Shown one piece after another: positions 9,363-20,870 of a stretch of 64,000 nucleotides of DNA. Numbering within the stretch: position 1 is the stretch's first letter; each line of letters begins with the position of its first letter. Made by a program: the position numbers and the translations under genes. The notes under the pieces are model-generated. The model was given only the letters and a program-made list of their open reading frames with translations, searched no databases and was not told the origin of the DNA. The DNA is from Apium graveolens (Eukaryota > Streptophyta > Magnoliopsida > Apiales > Apiaceae). Where the stretch lies: assembly GCF_009905375.1 (NCBI RefSeq), contig NC_133648.1, positions 25,897,376 to 25,961,375 of the forward strand, read 5' to 3'.

Positions 9363-11755
9363 TCAAGTTGATTTTGGTACCCAAGTTTCCTTGGGTCCAG
9401 CCTTGTTAGTCTTTTTCCTAGACTTCATTCCTCCTGCATCTTTTGACTTAGGTAACTTTGGGTCAACCTTGGTCTCAGATGTGGTTGGTTGAAGTGTAGG
9501 GTTAGTCACAGAATCATTTAACACATTTGATTGAATTTGATAAGGCATAGGTTGTGCAAACATGTTATTCCATATAGGCATATTGTATGGCATTTGAGGC
9601 ATACTAAATGCAGTAAAGTAAGGATTGTTAATGTATGGCATGTTTGCAAAATGTGCATGAGGATTCTGGTGAGACATAACAGGCATAGCATGCAGAGGTG
9701 ACATAGACATGTTAGGCATGGAGGGATTTGAAGGTATGGGAGCATTTTTAACAGATTTGCAATTATCAGATAGGTGATTAACACTTTTACAATGTACACA
9801 GCTTTTTCTAGGAGCATACCTATCAGGTGTGTAATTGTTATGTTTATTAACCCTACCTTCCCATTTCTTTTAGATTTTCTTTTAGTTTCCTTCTTATCCT
9901 CAACCAACTTAAGCCTATCTTTTAACTGATCTAAAGTCATGTGTCCTATATTCACCTTAATGACATCTCTGGATGTGCTAGCTCCTTCTTTGACAAAGTT
10001 CTTGAGAGTTGAATCATTCTTTTTATTTTTAAAAGAACTTGCCTGTTTTAATTGATGAGCCTTCAACGGATGCTCCTTTTCTTCCTTCAACGGATAACTT
10101 TCATCATCCGTTGATTCCACATCCGTTGACAATCCATCAATTAATTCTAACTTCTTTTTGTTTTTCTTCCAGGCATCCTCACAGAATGATTCAATTCCCT
10201 GAACCTTGGCAATTTGAACACTAACATCCCTAGATGTTTTCCAGGCCTTGATTACCTCTTGCTCACTTTCTAACTGTTTAGAAAGAATTTCTACTTTCTT
10301 AACAGCTTCTTCTAGTTCACTCTCGACAGTCAAGCATTTAAGTTTAATCTTTTCAAGCTCAATTACCTGACTCTCTAACACAGCATTCCTATCACTCAAA
10401 AACACATTATTTTCTTTGATCCTAGTGTTTTCTTTAGCTAGTGATTTAAGAGAAACATGCAAATGATATAATTCATTGGACATATCATTTATGGCTTCAT
10501 TGCATTCATGTTTAGAAAGCTGAGAGAGATCAGTAGTAATTACCTGGTTGCTTGATGAACTAGTTTCATTTTCATCAGAATTAGCCATCAGGGCTAGGTT
10601 GACATATTCCACATCATCATCTTCATTTACCCCATTTGCTGCCCAATCATCTTGAGTGAGAAAAGCTCTTTCCTTTTGTTTGAGCAAATCAAAATACTTC
10701 CTTTTGTAATCAACTTGCTCAAATTTCTTTTTCTCAGAATTTGGCTTCCTACACTCACTTGCAAAGTGTCCACTAATGCCATAGTTGTAACATTTGAAAT
10801 TTGATTTGTCAACCATGTTTTTGTTTGGCTTAGTGAACTTTGTGTTTTTCCTGAACTTCATCTTTGCAAACTTCCTGGACAGAAAGGCCAGATGTTCATC
10901 AATATCATCAGATTCATCCTGACTGGAATTTTCTTCATCCTCAGCAACTTGCTCTTTACCCTTGCTTGATTCTGATTTGCTTGTGCCAATTTTGAGACTT
11001 GGCATTGTCTTTTCCTCATTTCTGGCTTCAACTTTTTCACTGTCAGCTACAAGTGCAACTGATCCTCCTTTTCTCTTTCCCTTTTCCAACAGCTCATCTT
11101 GCTCCATCTCAAGTTCATAAGTCTTCAAAATTCCATATAATCTTTCAAGTACGAAGTCCTTATAATCTTGAGAATTTCTTAGAGAAACAGTCATAGGCTT
11201 CCATTCCTTTGGTAGAGACCTTAGAAATTTTAGATTGGAGTCCTTGACTTGGTACATTCTCCCATACAGCTTTAATCCATTCAATAGTTTCTGAAATCTG
11301 TTGAATGTATCATTCAATGATTCTCCTTCTTCAAAGTGGAAATATTCATATTGTTGAATGAGAAGCTGCATTTTATTTTCTCTAACTTGCTCCGTGCCTT
11401 CACAGATAAGCTGCACAGTATCCCAAATTTCCTTAGCAGTTTGGCTATTGATGATATTGTCAAACATATCTTGACCCAGGCCATTGAACAAAATGTTCAT
11501 GGCTTTCTTGTCCTTGTGGACCTCTTCAATATCTTCAACAGTCCATTCTGCCTTTGGCTTGGGAATAGACTGTCCAATAGCAACTGTAGCAGTAGCAGCT
11601 GTGGCCACCTTGTGTGGGATGTGAGGACCATTCTCAATGCAGTTGATGTAGCTTTCATCTTGAGAGAGAAGATGTAAATGCATCTTCACCTTCCAGTGAT
11701 GATAGTTATCTCTTTCCAGGATTGGAATCTTTATACCAATATCCTTCTTACTCAT
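9363..11755 (-). pseudogene. gag: Element A Gag, frameshifted and with altered zinc knuckle
   Basis: The start is ATG 11755-11753, just inside the PBS. The N-terminal part (NYHHWKVKMHLHLL and following) is the copia gag (UBN2/retrotran_gag type) region. The first CCHC knuckle, near residues 322-333, reads CYNYGISGHFASEC: the second Cys is Tyr (codon 10783-10781, TAT). A coiled-coil-like region and a stretch with motif repeats follow. A one-base deletion near 9855, judged against E2, shifts the frame. The continuation is open in another frame and includes a second intact knuckle (CVHCKSVNHLSDNC) and a Met/Pro/Asn-rich tail at 9719-9363. Gag coats element RNA in virus-like particles, so this copy probably needs another element's Gag. 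Confidence 0.85.
10064..10130 (-). repeat. Motif repeats inside A gag
   Basis: Two TCAACGGAT and two ATCCGTTGA copies occur within about 65 bp in the gag frame and can pair as an inverted set. They encode an STDVEST-type acidic stretch. E2 gag has CGACGGAT and ATCCGTCG copies at the homologous place (61408-61456). Confidence 0.85.
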
Positions 11756-11801
11756 GATGTTAGCAAGATAGATCTTTAAACTCTCTGTTTGTTAAGAGCT
11801 T

Positions 11802-11813
11802 GCTCTGATACCA
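11802..11813 (-). other. Element A primer binding site (tRNA-iMet)
   Basis: The minus strand reads TGGTATCAGAGC two bases inside the LTR end. This complements the 3' end of plant initiator tRNA-Met, the normal primer for copia reverse transcription. Confidence 0.92.
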
Positions 11814-11815
11814 AT

Positions 11816-12925
11816 TGTTATTCCCAGTGGACTAACAATGAGATTTACAGAAGGGGGGGTTGAATGTAAATCTCAAAACTTTTTCAAGTTTTGAGCAGTT
11901 TGTGAGACTAAGTGTTTGAGTGATCAAATGTGTGTGAATTGCTTGGAGCTGATGCAGACAGATATATATTCAAACACAAATGTAATGAACACAAAGAACT
12001 TAAAAAATTTTCTGGTGGATTTGTTGTTCCACCAGAGATGTGTTATTTCAGAAAATCTGTGATTCAAAATTAAAATACAGCTGCTTCCTAGTACAAACTA
12101 GATGATTTTCTCTCTTGATATTTCTAAACAGCTCAGGGAAAATTCACATCTAATTACTAGCTACTACCTGGTTTATATAACACCAAGTTTACAAGTGAAG
12201 ACAAAGATAAAGTACAATAAGACAATAGTTCTCAACTTGTTTCTGTTCCATTTTTATCCAGTGTAATATGGAATTATCTGTTGACTTTCCATTTTGAACC
12301 AGACTAAAAACGGCTGCTTTTTCTGCTGTTCCTGAAATAGGCTACCACATCTCTGTTAATCCATGTGCCTCTGTCAGCTTTGTTAACTGTCACTATCAAC
12401 TGCTATGAGACTGAGCATCCGTTGAAGCTTTCATCCGTTGATGGCTTTATCCGTTGATGCTCTAGCAGTGCATCCGTTGAAGCTTTCATCCGTTGATGGC
12501 TTTATCCGTTGATGCTCTAGCAGTTGAAGCTTTATCCGTTGAAGCACTTATCCGTTGATGGATATTATCCGTTGAAGCATTAGAGGCATCCGTTGAAGCT
12601 TAGTTTCTCATCCGTTGAAGGTCTTCAATATCCGTTGACACTTCTTCACTTATACAAAATTACAAGGCATGAAATATTTACAATTAGCCCTCCTATTTGT
12701 ACATCCATTAGTAGTCAACATGACTGATTATCTCCTAACAACATCTAAGAATTACAGCTTGAAATCAGAGAGTGAGATGTGCTACAATACCAAACTTATT
12801 GCTAAGTAAGGCTACTCCTTCAACGGATAGCCAAGATGGTCTTATCCGTTGAGGCTACAAACACTAGATTTCTACTTAAGTGTTTTACTGAACTTATCAT
12901 CAAACTAATACACATATTCCTAACA
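11816..12925 (-). mobile_element. Element A 5' LTR (1110 bp)
   Basis: On the minus strand the LTR runs from TGTTAGG at 12925 to AATAACA at 11816. The TATA box (TATATAAA) is at 12179-12172 and the motif array at 12415-12852 lies upstream of it, so U3 is motif-rich. It differs from the visible 3' LTR by about 7 of 774 bases. The flanking bases GCTAA (12926-12930) are the probable target-site duplication; the partner is outside the window. Confidence 0.95.
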
Positions 12926-12940
12926 GCTAATTTCTGAGAT

Positions 12941-12950
12941 AGTATAAAAG
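12941..12950 (+). promoter_or_regulatory. Putative internal TATA box for the B accessory ORF
   Basis: AGTATAAAAG lies 107 bp before the ATG at 13057, followed by a pyrimidine-rich leader. It is identical to the boxes of A and E1. The upstream motif cluster expected from E1 has been cut off by the insertion of element A. Confidence 0.65.
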
Positions 12951-13056
12951 TAAATTCACTTTTATTCATTTCTTTTATCATTCTCAAGATTCAATTGCTC
13001 TAATTTCTTTCTTCTCAAAAGCAAACTCTCTCTCTACAAATTCCAAACCTCGAACA

Positions 13057-16000
13057 ATGGCACCTATAGTGAAAATCATGTCTCAAACCGGTTATATTAA
13101 TTAGAAAAACAACTTCACAGCTTTGGTGAACAAGGAGATTCAACAGTCTGATGACTATCACAAAATGATGGATTTTGTGAAGAACTGCAAACTCAACTAT
13201 GTCATGCTGGAATCACCCACCATATACTGTGAGGTTGTTGAAGAGATATGGACAACTGCAGTGTACAACTCGACAGACAAGACCATCACATTCACCCTGA
13301 AAAGTAAGCAGTTTTGCATAAATAGTGATATTATTAAAGCATGCTTCAAGATTCCTGATAATACTGTAACTGCTCCACACACAAACACTGACATTGTTAA
13401 TATGCTTAATTCCATGGGCTATGCACTCACTACTTCTAAATTAAGTGAAATTAGGAGGTTGGGTCTTAGGAAAGAATTGAGTTATATGTGTGATGTAGTA
13501 GCTAAGGTGTTTTCTGGTAAAGTTAGTAACTTTGACTCTATAAACATTTCTATGTTTAACATGCTTTACATGCTAGTTACTGATAAGTACTTTAATTTCA
13601 GTGATTTGGTTTTGTTTGAGTTAGGCTTTAAGTTAGGAGAGATCAATAAGAGAGGTAAAAGTGTCTATTATGCTAGATTTTTTATGATGCTTACTAACCA
13701 TCTTATTGAAGATATTATGATTGAGAACCCAACCAACAAGTTAAATTGTTGGGTTCAAGAAAGAAGGATCATTAAAGATTTAAACAGAGCAAACCATCAC
13801 AAGGAGGTTCCCTTATACTACTTTCCAGTAATGGAGGGACCTCAGGTAAGTGAGGTAATTTCTTCTGTCTCCACTCTTCCAACCTCACAAATTTCTTTGC
13901 TTTCTAGTGTAGCTATGGCAACTGTGTCAATGACCCAACAGTTTCCTACCCAAGCTACCAAACCAACAAAAGTTCCTAAATCCAAAGCTAAGAAAGCCCC
14001 CTCTGATTTCTTTTAAAAGAAATTAGTTGTAAAATCCACCAAACCTAAAGAGGGGAGTGTGAAGGTGGGAAAGAAAGGTGAGGGACAGGGTGTAAGTCAA
14101 AGAAGTCCTAAGGATAAGGTTGAAGAGGTGAATGTTTCCCAGCCTAGCCACATTGCAGTTTTTCAACAAACTGCAGTGCTTAATAAGGATATAAGCTCAT
14201 TACTAGTTGCATCCTCCCAAAAGGATGTGACTATTGAACAAAGCTCTCAGCCAAGAGCACAGGCCAAGAGGGTAAGGGACACAAGCTCACCCCAAACTTA
14301 TACCAGAAAGAAGAAACCAAAAGCCCTTGGGGATGCACAGGGATCACACACTGTGCAAACTGGTGCTATAGACCCAGTCACTGCACCATCTGAAAGTCAG
14401 GTTGATCTGGCTCCAATAAATGTGGAATCACAGCCAAACTCTCTCATAATTGAAGCACCTGATACACCAAATTCTCCCACACACTCATTGAATGTTGATA
14501 TGATAAACACATCACTTCTAAATTCTCCATCATTAACTCTCTTGGAGAAGTCAAAAATCCATGCAAGTGAGCATCATCTTCTAGATGATTTGTTGGCTCA
14601 CTTGCCATTTCTTTCTGAGACTGTTGAGACATATGTGCCAAAACATTTCATCAATCTGCACAGAATCTACAATAGTCTCCACTCCACACTCATTCATTTC
14701 TACTCACTCGATGGATATTGTTCATCCGTCAAGTAGTGATTGTATCCCGACGGATGTGCCTAACAGCAGTCATCCTTCGGATAATCAAATTACTAACCCG
14801 ATGGATATTTCTCATCCGCCAGAAGTCTCTGCACAACTTCAAAGTTCAACTATAGCTACAAGTGCAGATGACTTAGTAATTGTACAATCACTTTTAGGAT
14901 TGAGGGAAGGTAGTGATTTGAGTGAGAGTCTGGGTTGCTCCCAGGAAAAAGGAGAGGAAAAGAGTGATCTAATGTAGTCCATTTCTTCGGGACTGGCAAA
15001 AGTGAGTGAGAGGAGTCCCACCTTAGATGGTGAAGGTGAGGGTGTGAGGGTGGGGAGCCAAGGTGAGACCTTGATGCAAGAAAAGATAGATAATGAGAGA
15101 AATGCAGGTACAGGAGAAATAAGGGGGATGTCATTGCAAGTGAGTTAATGAATGTCCAGGATGCAGACAGGGAGGGACTATCTCAGTAAAGTCAAGCTGT
15201 TATAGATTTTACCTCCTTGGATGCTGAGACATTTACTCACCCTGTTCCAGCATATCAACTTCTAGTTGGACAGGGCAATGACAATGCAGAAAGAATGCTA
15301 AATTTGGTGCACACCATACAGTCTATACAAAGAGCAAAGGATGCAATCACAGCTCTGCCCTCAATAGCTGATGATATTGACTATGAGACTGGTGGTTCAG
15401 AAGATTTCTTTGGTGGTGAGGATGAAGAAAGTAAAGAAGCCATTGGACATAGGGGGAGAAGTAGGCCCTAGTTCCAGATCAGGCATGCCATCATGGGCCC
15501 TCTCAAAGAAATATGAACATCATTTCAAGACCACACTCATCCAACTTATCAGTCAAACACAGTTTGCACTTCAATCATCCAAAAATGCTAGCACCAATAA
15601 GCTTCTACAAGCACATCTTGCTTCTCTCCAACTACAACAAATCCAAGGCTTCCAACACAATCAGGATATCACTTCTATCAAAACAGAAATCACTCAAGTG
15701 AAGAAGGATATAGCTGATAGATTAGATGCAAAACTTTCAGAAGCTACAATGCTTGATATCAAAAGACAATTAAGGAAAAACACTGATCTTGCCACCAAGG
15801 TGGATTCCTTGGAGAAAAGAATGACAGCAATGGAAGCCTCTCTAACAGCTATACATCTACATCAGGCACAACAAACAGACTTGCTTCAAAGGCTAATGGT
15901 AGCACAAATCCCTTCTTCTACTCAACTTGCTGATAACAAAAAGGGGGAGAAAAAAACCTCTTCTAAGGGGGAGAAAACAAGCTCAATTGTCTTATTCAGT

Positions 16001-17689
16001 CAAGGGGAATCAAGAAGTGAGGGGGAGCAAAAAGTGCTAAACATACAAGTTAGCAAAGTGATTATGCTAACAATTGTTTTCTCAAAGCCACCAGTTTTGG
16101 ATAGCATTGATCTAATTCAAAGAGTAACTGAAAAGTTTAAGTTGAAATCAAATCCCAAGATGCTTTATGTTACAGCTCTAGAGAAGGAAATAAAAGAAAA
16201 ATGGAGAAAAATGGATGCAGATATTCAACAAAAGTTTGGGCCAATTCAGAAGCCAGACAAAGTCTTTAATCATCATTTTAAAGTCATGAAAATTTCTGTG
16301 AATGAGATAAGCATGAACTATCTGGAAAGTGGTCAAACTTCCTGTATCAAATCTCCAAAGAAAGATCTCATCATGAAGGCCAAATGGAACTATCATAAGT
16401 TTTCAGACAAGAATCCTATGGATACAGTGTTTGAAATACCTAGGCCAGATGAGAAGAAGCTGCTGGCTAGGTCTATTGCATTCTATAAGGATCCAACTGA
16501 TTCAGCATTGAAAAGAAGAATTGCCAAAATGTACAGAAATGGTAAGAAGATTTGTGTGGTGGTTGGACACCCACTATTTATGGAAGCTAAGAAGAAAGAG
16601 AAAGAAAGAATCAGGCTAGAAAAGAAGCAAGCTGCTTTGGATGCTAAGAAACAAAATCAAAAGAAAGAACAAACTGCTATCTTGGCCAAACTTCAAGCTG
16701 TAAAAACCACAACAGAACTTCCTTTACAACCAACTGTAATTACTGAACCTAAGAATCTGAAAATGCAAGAAGAATCAGAGCAGAAAAGAAGATTTAGATA
16801 CAAACTCCATTCCAAGAGGAAAGTGAACTTTAATGATGAGGAATTGGAAGACCAATTTCCCAAAAAGCCTACTACTACAACTCAAACATCAAAACCCTCA
16901 GTGGTATTTGAAGAATTCAAAGTGGTTGATCCAACAAGAAATATTCATAGTGAACCAATTGTTCCTAAGGATGAGCCAGTAGACTGGGATAGTTTACCAA
17001 TTCCTGAGCTAAATTTACCCATCTTCAAGACAAAGAGGACAAAGACTAGAGCTAGCAAGAATGTGAAGCCTGTATCTCTCAAATCCAAAGCTCTAACCAA
17101 ATCCCAACCCATAATCAACAAGAGAGATCTCATGTACATTTATGATATCAAGGAATTCTTAGACTTGAATCTCTACTTGGATGATCTGGAAGAAGTAAGA
17201 GGAATTGATGCTTACAGACATCTTCCTGAAAGACTGGTATTTAGATACAAGGGAGGGAAAGATATGACATGGCCTCTTCACAGGATTCTCCAAGAAAGCC
17301 AATCTGTTCTGATTAAAGTCTACGCATCCTTCAAAAAGAACTTTGGATACAATGTGACTGCAAGAAGAATAGTTCTAAAGAGGATTGAGGAACTAAGGAG
17401 TATTAGAGCCAAAGATGCACTTCCAAAAACTCTATCTATCCCCTTTACAGGAAAAGGAGTGCATCTAAGGACCTATTGGCTGATGGAATTCATGGATGAC
17501 AAAGGTGTTAGAAGATTCTTCAGATTGGAGGACCAATTGAGTATCTCTAGCAATGAGACTCTTTTAAAAATGCAGGAAATGCTAAATCTCTCAGAAGCTG
17601 ATGAACTTGAATTCCACAGACAACTTCAGAATAAAATTGAAGAAAACAATAGAAGACTTGGGAAGAAATATAGACAATCAAGAAAATAG
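13057..17689 (+). pseudogene. Element B accessory ORF, interrupted
   Basis: This is the plus-strand homologue of the A accessory ORF, about 1500 codons long if intact. Open pieces are 13123-14016, 14059-14736, 14585-14977, 15217-15471 and 15371-17689 (772 codons). A TAG follows the start by 16 codons. TAA at 14014 stands where E1 has CAA, TAG at 14975 where E1 has CAG, and one-base shifts occur near 14650, 15125 and 15450. The conserved N-terminal domain, Ser/Thr/Pro-rich middle, helical coiled-coil-like segment (about 15600-15900), Lys-rich region and C-terminal block with ERLVFRYKG are all recognisable. The long C-terminal half is undamaged. The gag-pol of this element lies left of element A, outside the window. 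No membrane segment is seen. Confidence 0.82.
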
Positions 17690-17893
17690 ATCTATCTGCT
17701 CAAACTAGAGGAGCATCTTAATCACAATTATGAGCAATTTCTTGTGTACTTTGCATTGTTCAACTTTAAGCAATTTGTAGCACTTATCAGTTTTATCTAC
17801 TATTTTTCATTCTGTATCTTTAGGATGTTTTGTTATCATCAAGTTTCTCTTAATTTATGGCTACAATTCCAGGAGACATAAATTGGGGGAGAT
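17690..17893 (+). other. Element B 3' noncoding tail and polypurine tract
   Basis: No gene is seen here. The purine run at 17881-17893 containing TTGGGGGAGAT directly precedes the LTR start TGTTAGG at 17894. Confidence 0.85.
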
Positions 17894-18228
17894 TGTTAGG
17901 AATATATTGTGTACTTGATGCTAAGCTAAACAAAACACCTTAGTAGATTTAACTTGGTAAATTTTGTAGCACCTGACGAATGATAAATTATAGTCCCGAC
18001 GGATGATTCAATATAATCACGACGGATGACTAATTGATATCCATCGGGTGAGTAGCTTATGTAACAATAAGTAATGTAGCACATTTCTGCAAACAACTTT
18101 GTATAAATTCTGTAGTAGCTTATGAATCATGTAGACTACTAGTAGATGTGCAGAATAGGTTGATTAAATGTAAATATAAGATGTCTTGTAATTCTGTATA
18201 AATGAAATAGAGTCAAGTGATAAATGGC

Positions 18229-18310
18229 TACCCGACGGATGATCAACAAAGCTACCCGACGGATGATCAACAAGGCTACTCGACGGATAACAAGCATGTA
18301 CCCGACGGAT
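18229..18310 (+). repeat. ~25-bp tandem units with CCGACGGATGATCA
   Basis: Four tandem units of about 24-26 bp each carry the family motif CCGACGGAT or a one-base variant. E2 has the matching block at 59019-59105. In E1 the block is split by element F at 34410/47462. Confidence 0.9.
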
Positions 18311-18693
18311 GATCAATTCAAATATCTGTTGATAGTGACAACACAGTCACATGCATCGAGTATTTGAAAAGGAATGTGGCATCCTGTTTAGCAGGGTTTT
18401 GAGAACAAAGAAGCATTACCATTTTCATTCTATTTTGAAGATATTCAAATATGCTGGATTAGAGTAGTGAAGCAACATGGAGTTAGACTTGATAGGTTTT
18501 ATTTTATTATCCTGTCTTATTACCATGTAAACTTGGTTATATATAAAGCAAGTGTAGCTAGTAGAACAAACAACTAAGCCAACACATTTTTAGCAGATAG
18601 ACATTTGTAAGATGTATTTGTAAAATTTCTCTACAGTTTTGTTTGTTCACTTGTAAAGCAGCTGTGAGCTATTCAAGCTTCACAGGGTTCTCT

Positions 18694-18732
<39 letters not shown>
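18694..18732 (+). repeat. (TA)n microsatellite in B LTR
   Basis: An AT dinucleotide run of about 39 bp lies downstream of the LTR TATA box. E2 has a similar run at 59489-59526, while E1 has only a short ATAAATATAT at the same place (47909-47920). Confidence 0.9.
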
Positions 18733-18735
<3 letters not shown>

Positions 18736-18944
18736 GGTGGATACATTAAAATCCACCAGAAAGTTTTAAAGACCTGAGTTTTTATTACTTTATGTTTGAT
18801 TAACTTATATCTAAATTCCGCACTTTGCAAATCAAACAGTTAGATATAAATTGAGTTAGAACCATTTTTCATAAATCTCAAACGAAGCTAGAATTATATT
18901 CAACCCCCCTTCTGTAATTCTTGTTTTATTGTTAGGGAATAACA

Positions 18945-19495
18945 GATAATGTTGGAGAATTCACATCAAAGGATTTTAACGAGTTCTGTGAATCAATTGG
19001 TATACATGTTGAACATCATGTAACTCATATTCATACACAAAATGGTCTTGCAAAATCATTTATTAAATGACTCTAGCTAATCGCCGAACCATTGATTATG
19101 AAAACAAATCTCCCCCTTATAATTTGGGGGCATGTGATTTTACATGCAGTAGCACTTGTGCGTATCAGACCTACAAGTTATCACAAATTTTCTCCCTTAC
19201 AATTGGTCTCTGGAAGAGAACCTAATATTTTCCATCTTAGAACTTTTGGGTGTACATCCATATTGTTCCGCCACAACGCACGAAGATGGGGCCTCAAAGG
19301 AAATTGGGAATATATGTTGGTTTTGAATCTCCCTCAATAATCAAATATCAAGAACCAATGACATGTGACTTATCCACTACTAGATTTGTAGACTGTCATT
19401 TTGATGAAAATACTTTCCCAAAATTAGGGGAGAGAATAATAATTTCCCAAAATCAGGGAAAGAAAATCAACAGCCGGAAAGGGAAATTTCGTTGA
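18945..19495 (+). pseudogene. Element C integrase fragment (degenerate copia)
   Basis: Fragments in several frames match the second half of a copia integrase. They begin at the catalytic Asp (DNVGEF-like), followed by a NGL/NGV-like site and the GREPNIFHLRTFGC and PPQRTKMGPQRKLGIYVGF regions. Stops and shifts occur throughout. The phrasing differs from the Sirevirus-type elements and suggests another copia lineage, possibly Ivana/Oryco (uncertain). The N-terminal half of C must lie left of element B. Confidence 0.75.
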
Positions 19496-20106
19496 GTGCA
19501 TCTTCATTGAATACTTTTGATCCTCGCACAGGTCAATGCGATTTAGAAGTACAAAAAATAATTCATTTACAAGGCATAGAAAATCAGCTGCCTAATGCAT
19601 TCACCAACATCGGTAGAGTAACAAAATCATATATCCCGGCTGTAAATGCTCCTGAAAAAATACAAGTCCCAGAAGGACAAATTGTTAAGGCAAATGAGTC
19701 AAAACCTCGCTTAAAGGGGGGAAAACCAATCGGTTTCAAAAATAAAAATCCTCGAAAAAGAAAAGGACCAAACACTCAAGATGCCCAAATAGAGGAAATA
19801 AAATCTCTAGAAGAGACCCATGACATGATAGACGAAACTCCTGAAGAGGGACAGGTACCTGAGAATGTTAACATTGAAGAGATCTCGGTAAATTATGTTG
19901 TCACGGGAAAGAGAGGGAACCGAAATGATACTATCGTCGATGAATATTTCGCATATAATATAGCGCTTGATATAATGATGGATCCCGAAGATCTTGAACC
20001 AAAATCGGTCGATGAATGTCGACGTAGAAAAGATTGGCCAAAATGGAAAGATTCGATTAAAAAAAATATAGCTCACTTAATAAATATAAAATTTTTGGAC
20101 CTATAG
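19492..20106 (+). pseudogene. Element C IN-RT linker region
   Basis: A 204-codon open stretch joins the integrase fragment to the RT fragment. It is hydrophilic, with Lys/Glu-rich composition and an ESKPRLKGGKPIG-type basic patch. It ends in the DWPKWKDSIKKNI motif that precedes copia RT (normally W.W..A...E). It stops just before the RT core. Confidence 0.65.
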
Positions 20107-20120
20107 TCCAAACCCCTGAA

Positions 20121-20870
20121 GTGACTAAACCGATTGGTTACAAATGGGAATTTGTGAGAAAAATAAATGATAAAAATGAAGTTGTAAGATATAAAGCACC
20201 TTTAGTTGCTCAAGGATTTCCACAAAGATCAGGTATTGATTATGAGGAAACGTATTCTCCTGTGATGGATGCTACAACTTTTCGTTATCTCATTAGCCTT
20301 GCAGTCATTGAAAAATTAGACATGCAATTGATGGATGTTGTGACGGCATACTTGTATGGTTCCCTTAAGAAAGATATTTACATGAGGATCCCTGAAGTAT
20401 TTCAAATGCCCGAAGCATCTAAATCACATTCTCTCCATCTTTACTCGATTATATTGAAGAGGTCCATATATGGATTAAAACAATATGGTAGAATGTGGTA
20501 TAAATGATTAAGTGAATATTTGTTAAGGGAACAATACAAGAATGATCCTATTTGCCCATGTGTTTTTATAAAGAAAATAAGATCTTCAATTGTAATAGTG
20601 GTTGTGTATGTTGATGACATTAATATTATTGGAACTCCTGAAGAGCTTCAGAAAACAGTTGATTATCTCAAAGCAGATTTTGAGAAGAAAGATATTGGAA
20701 AAACGAATATTTGCCTTGGGCTACAAATTGAGCATCTGCGAGATGAAATTTTTGTGCATCAGTCGGCATATATAAAGAAAGTATTAAAATGTTTTTACAT
20801 GTCTAAACCACATCCATTTAGCGCTCCAATGGTTGTTCGATCATTAGATAAAAGGAAGGGTGTCTTCTGA
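20121..20870 (+). pseudogene. Element C reverse transcriptase fragment
   Basis: The copia RT core is recognisable: the KWEFVRKIN start, YKAPLVAQGF, QMDV-like LMDVVTAYLYG, SIYGLKQ and the catalytic YVDD near 20608-20620. An in-frame TGA lies at 20505-20507 between 20121-20507 and 20520-20870. The frame ends early at 20868. The element is not functional. Confidence 0.8.

Larger units (their letters stand above)
17894..18944 (+). mobile_element. Element B 3' LTR (1051 bp)
   Basis: The LTR starts TGTTAGG and ends GGGAATAACA. It resembles the LTRs of E1 and E2. CCGACGGATGA motifs lie near 17994-18060 and in a tandem block at 18229-18310, upstream of TATATAAA at 18540-18547. A long (TA)n run occupies about 18694-18732 downstream of the TATA box. 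It abuts element C at 18945, so B inserted into the integrase gene of C. Confidence 0.93.

Noticed and set aside
11802..11813. tRNA gene fragment
   Set aside because: The match to tRNA-Met is the 12-nt primer binding site only; no cloverleaf is present.
17960..18310. MYB3R/MSA sites in B/E LTRs
   Set aside because: Their core reads GACGG, not AACGG, so the MSA match seen in A does not carry over.
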